From: Bacteroidia bacterium
Lineage (GTDB): Bacteria > Bacteroidota > Bacteroidia > SpSt-205
Assembly: GCA_025060275.1 (NCBI GenBank)
Contig: JANXCJ010000085.1
Coordinates: 1-8,053, forward strand
DNA length: 8,053 nucleotides
Direction of reading: 5' to 3'
In this document: piece after piece, positions 6,467 to 8,053 of the stretch
Layout of the letters: each line of letters opens with the position of its first letter
Numbering within the stretch: position 1 is the first letter of the stretch
The notes under the pieces: model-generated
Told to the model about the DNA's origin: nothing
The model's input: only the letters and a program-made list of their open reading frames with translations
The model's database searches: none
Made by a program: the position numbers and the translations under genes

Positions 6467-7925
6467 CTGGCACCTCTGCTAAAATCCGATTAGCAGCCTC
6501 CAAGAGTACCTCATAAGGAATTTTCGTAGGGGAAGCTGTCATTCCATCTGTACTATCCACAGCCCGAAGGGCTATTACTTCTCCATACATTCGGTGGTCC
6601 CCCCCCACACCTACCGATCTTTGAGAGAGCAGTACGGCAAAAGCTTGCCAGGTCTGATTGTACCAGCCGCGGGCTTTGAGAGTCTCTAAAAATATAGCAT
6701 CGGCTGCACGCACTTTTTCTATCCGTTCAGGAGTAACCTCTCCTAAAATACGCACAGCCAGTCCGGGCCCCGGAAAAGGATGTCTCTCTAAGAAAGAGGC
6801 AGGGAGCCCAAGCTTCTTACCCAAAGCCCGAACTTCATCTTTGAAGAAAAATCTCAAGGGCTCTATCAGCTTCAGTGATAAGTGCGTCGGCAGTCCACCC
6901 ACATTATGATGAGACTTAATAGTAGAGGAAACGCTACCTCCACTCTCCACCACATCTGGGTAAATAGTCCCCTGTACTAAATAGCGTATAGCAGGATGGC
7001 GTTTTAGCACCCCTTCAAAAAGCTCAATGAAGAGATGACCTATTCTTTTTCGTTTTTCCTCGGGGTCTGATATGCCTTTCAGGACTTCCAAAAAGGCAGA
7101 CTGAGCCTCTATTAGGTCTACAGGCAGCCCCACCGCTTTATAGGCAGCAAGTACCTCCTGAACTTCATTCCGCCTCATCAGCCCCGTATCTACAAATACC
7201 CCCCTGAATCGCGCTCCGATCGCTTTATGAACCAGTAAAGCTGCTACGGTGGAGTCTATGCCCCCGGACAAAGCACAAAGGGCCTCTCCCTCAGGCATAT
7301 CTTGCCTGAGCTGGCTAATAATTCCATCTACTTCATTTTCAGGTCGCCATCCCCCAGAAAAGCCACAGATAGAATAGAGAAAGTTCTTCAGTAGCGTTTC
7401 ACCTTGTTCTGTATGAACCACTTCTGGATGAAATTGAACTGCATATAGATGAGATTGGGGGATTTCATATGCTGCATAGGGGATTTTCTGGGTGCGAGCC
7501 GTGGCTTTAGCTCCCTCGGGGAGAGTAGCAATAGTGTCGCTGTGGCTCATCCAGACCTGACTATAAGCAGGGACCCCCATCCAGAGAGGAGAATCTTTTT
7601 CTACGACCTCTAAGAGAGCTGGTCCATATTCTCTGGAAGTCCCTTCCGTTACTGCGCCACCCCAGTGAGCTGCAAGCCACTGGGCACTATAGCAGATTGC
7701 TAATACAGGACGTTGTCCTATCCAATGCTCAGGTAGAGGCGGTCCTTGAGAGACAGAGGCATAACTTCCAGAGAGAATTATACCCTTTACTTCCTTAGGC
7801 AGCCCTTCTGGAAGCTTATTCCAAGGAAAAATCTCAGCATAGATTCCCAGTTCTCTCGCCCTACGAGCTATAAGCAGAGTATATTGAGAGCCGAAATCTA
7901 CTACCCAGAGGGCTTCTTTATTCAC
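6405..7925 (-). CDS. guaA: GMP synthase (glutamine-hydrolysing)
   Basis: GuaA makes GMP from XMP, ATP and glutamine, the last step of guanine nucleotide synthesis, in the cytoplasm. The 506-residue length is normal. The N-terminal class I amidotransferase (about 5-190) has the nucleophile Cys78 in AICYSAQ and the His166/Glu168 pair in QFHPEV. The ATP-pyrophosphatase domain has the P-loop SGGIDST at 220-226. The dimerisation/XMP-binding part has HPFPGPGLAVRILGE at 382-396 and the family-standard ending YDISTKPPATIEWE. The nucleophile elbow differs slightly from the common GICYGMQ form (Ala, Ser and Ala at three flanking positions), but the triad is complete. The start is GTG: it overlaps the stop of the preceding sod gene (GTGA), an in-frame TGA lies eight codons upstream, and no other start is available before the conserved VVDFGSQYT. 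No Shine-Dalgarno sequence is visible, consistent with translational coupling. Its 3' end overlaps the LpoA-like gene by 62 nt. Confidence 0.98.
   Translation of the reverse strand: MNKEALWVVDFGSQYTLLIARRARELGIYAEIFPWNKLPEGLPKEVKGIILSGSYASVSQGPPLPEHWIGQRPVLAICYSAQWLAAHWGGAVTEGTSREYGPALLEVVEKDSPLWMGVPAYSQVWMSHSDTIATLPEGAKATARTQKIPYAAYEIPQSHLYAVQFHPEVVHTEQGETLLKNFLYSICGFSGGWRPENEVDGIISQLRQDMPEGEALCALSGGIDSTVAALLVHKAIGARFRGVFVDTGLMRRNEVQEVLAAYKAVGLPVDLIEAQSAFLEVLKGISDPEEKRKRIGHLFIELFEGVLKRHPAIRYLVQGTIYPDVVESGGSVSSTIKSHHNVGGLPTHLSLKLIEPLRFFFKDEVRALGKKLGLPASFLERHPFPGPGLAVRILGEVTPERIEKVRAADAIFLETLKARGWYNQTWQAFAVLLSQRSVGVGGDHRMYGEVIALRAVDSTDGMTASPTKIPYEVLLEAANRILAEVPDVTRVVYDISTKPPATIEWE
6472..6477 (-). 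promoter_or_regulatory. Ribosome binding site (AGAGGT) for the LpoA-like gene, inside guaA
   Basis: AGAGGT on the minus strand ends 5 nt before the ATG at 6466, within the last 25 codons of guaA. The alternative ATG at 6448 has no such site. This decides the start and accounts for the unusually long 62-nt overlap with guaA. Confidence 0.45.
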
Positions 7926-8053
7926 TGCTGGGCTGTGAGAAAGTTTGCCTCAGCTTGCTCCCAATTCACCACATTCCACCAGGCTTTGATATAATCGGCA
8001 CGCCGATTTTGATACTTGAGGTAATAGGCATGTTCCCACACATCCAGTCCCAA
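7922..8053 (-). CDS. sod: Fe/Mn-type superoxide dismutase (C-terminal 43 residues; starts beyond the right edge)
   Basis: The enzyme converts superoxide to oxygen and hydrogen peroxide. Only the last 43 codons are in the window, but they are diagnostic: LDVWEHAYYLKYQNRRADYI carries the aspartate and histidine metal ligands (DxWEHAYY signature), followed by WWNVVNWEQAEANF, the usual C-terminal helix. The metal (iron, manganese or either) cannot be told from this part, so sodA versus sodB is left open. The TGA stop overlaps the guaA GTG start by the GTGA arrangement. This makes sod the first visible gene of the minus-strand chain; its promoter lies beyond the right edge. Confidence 0.95.
   Translation of the reverse strand: MGLDVWEHAYYLKYQNRRADYIKAWWNVVNWEQAEANFLTAQQ

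Noticed and set aside
6658..7994. Plus-strand frames at 6658-6909 and 7746-7994
   Set aside because: They are antisense to guaA (and the sod junction), where the minus-strand translation is unmistakable.
1..8053. Search for CRISPR arrays, tRNA/rRNA genes, insertion sequences, integrases, toxin-antitoxin pairs or defence genes
   Set aside because: Nothing recognisable was found; nearly every base is accounted for by the seven genes and no spaced direct repeats were seen.

Overview
The window is a gene-dense stretch of a bacterial chromosome, very probably from the phylum Bacteroidota. The best taxonomic clue is the secreted protein at the left edge. Its N-terminus (signal peptide, then a SHNLAGQITYDYLG-type opening) and its later YDPDGDSLVYSL and IDPQTGLI motifs match the large Ig/PKD-rich surface proteins of that phylum that usually end in a gliding-motility/type IX sorting domain. 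Several genes also lack a Shine-Dalgarno sequence, which fits. I cannot name a genus.

Layout. (1) Bases 1-943, minus strand: the 5' 314 codons of the secreted protein, which continues past the left edge. (2) Bases 942-3151, plus strand: a tight two-gene unit, a MoxR-family AAA+ ATPase followed after 2 nt by a RodA-type SEDS peptidoglycan polymerase. The secreted-protein gene and moxR are head to head and their start regions overlap, so there is no free intergenic promoter space between them. (3) Bases 3140-8053, minus strand: a five-gene chain read right to left. It runs Fe/Mn superoxide dismutase (3' end only), GMP synthase guaA, an LpoA-like protein (helical-repeat N-terminus plus periplasmic-binding-protein fold), a ThiF/MoeB-type E1 enzyme fused to a short rhodanese domain, and a TPR protein. 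Three of its four junctions overlap (4, 62 and 4 nt) and the last has a 40-nt gap, so the chain looks like one translationally coupled operon. Its last gene overlaps the end of rodA tail to tail by 12 bp.

Coding density is close to 100%. The longest gap is 40 bp (3755-3794). I see no RNA gene, insertion sequence, CRISPR array or integrase. Most genes are housekeeping: guanine nucleotide synthesis, oxidative defence, cell elongation and sulfur-carrier activation.

No complete, clearly new system is visible. The points most worth a second look are the overlapping divergent starts, with an inverted repeat just upstream of the secreted gene; the moxR-rodA pairing without the usual DUF58/VWA partner; the LpoA-like lipoprotein-type regulator fold lying opposite rodA; and the E1-rhodanese fusion that has lost the usual zinc cysteines.
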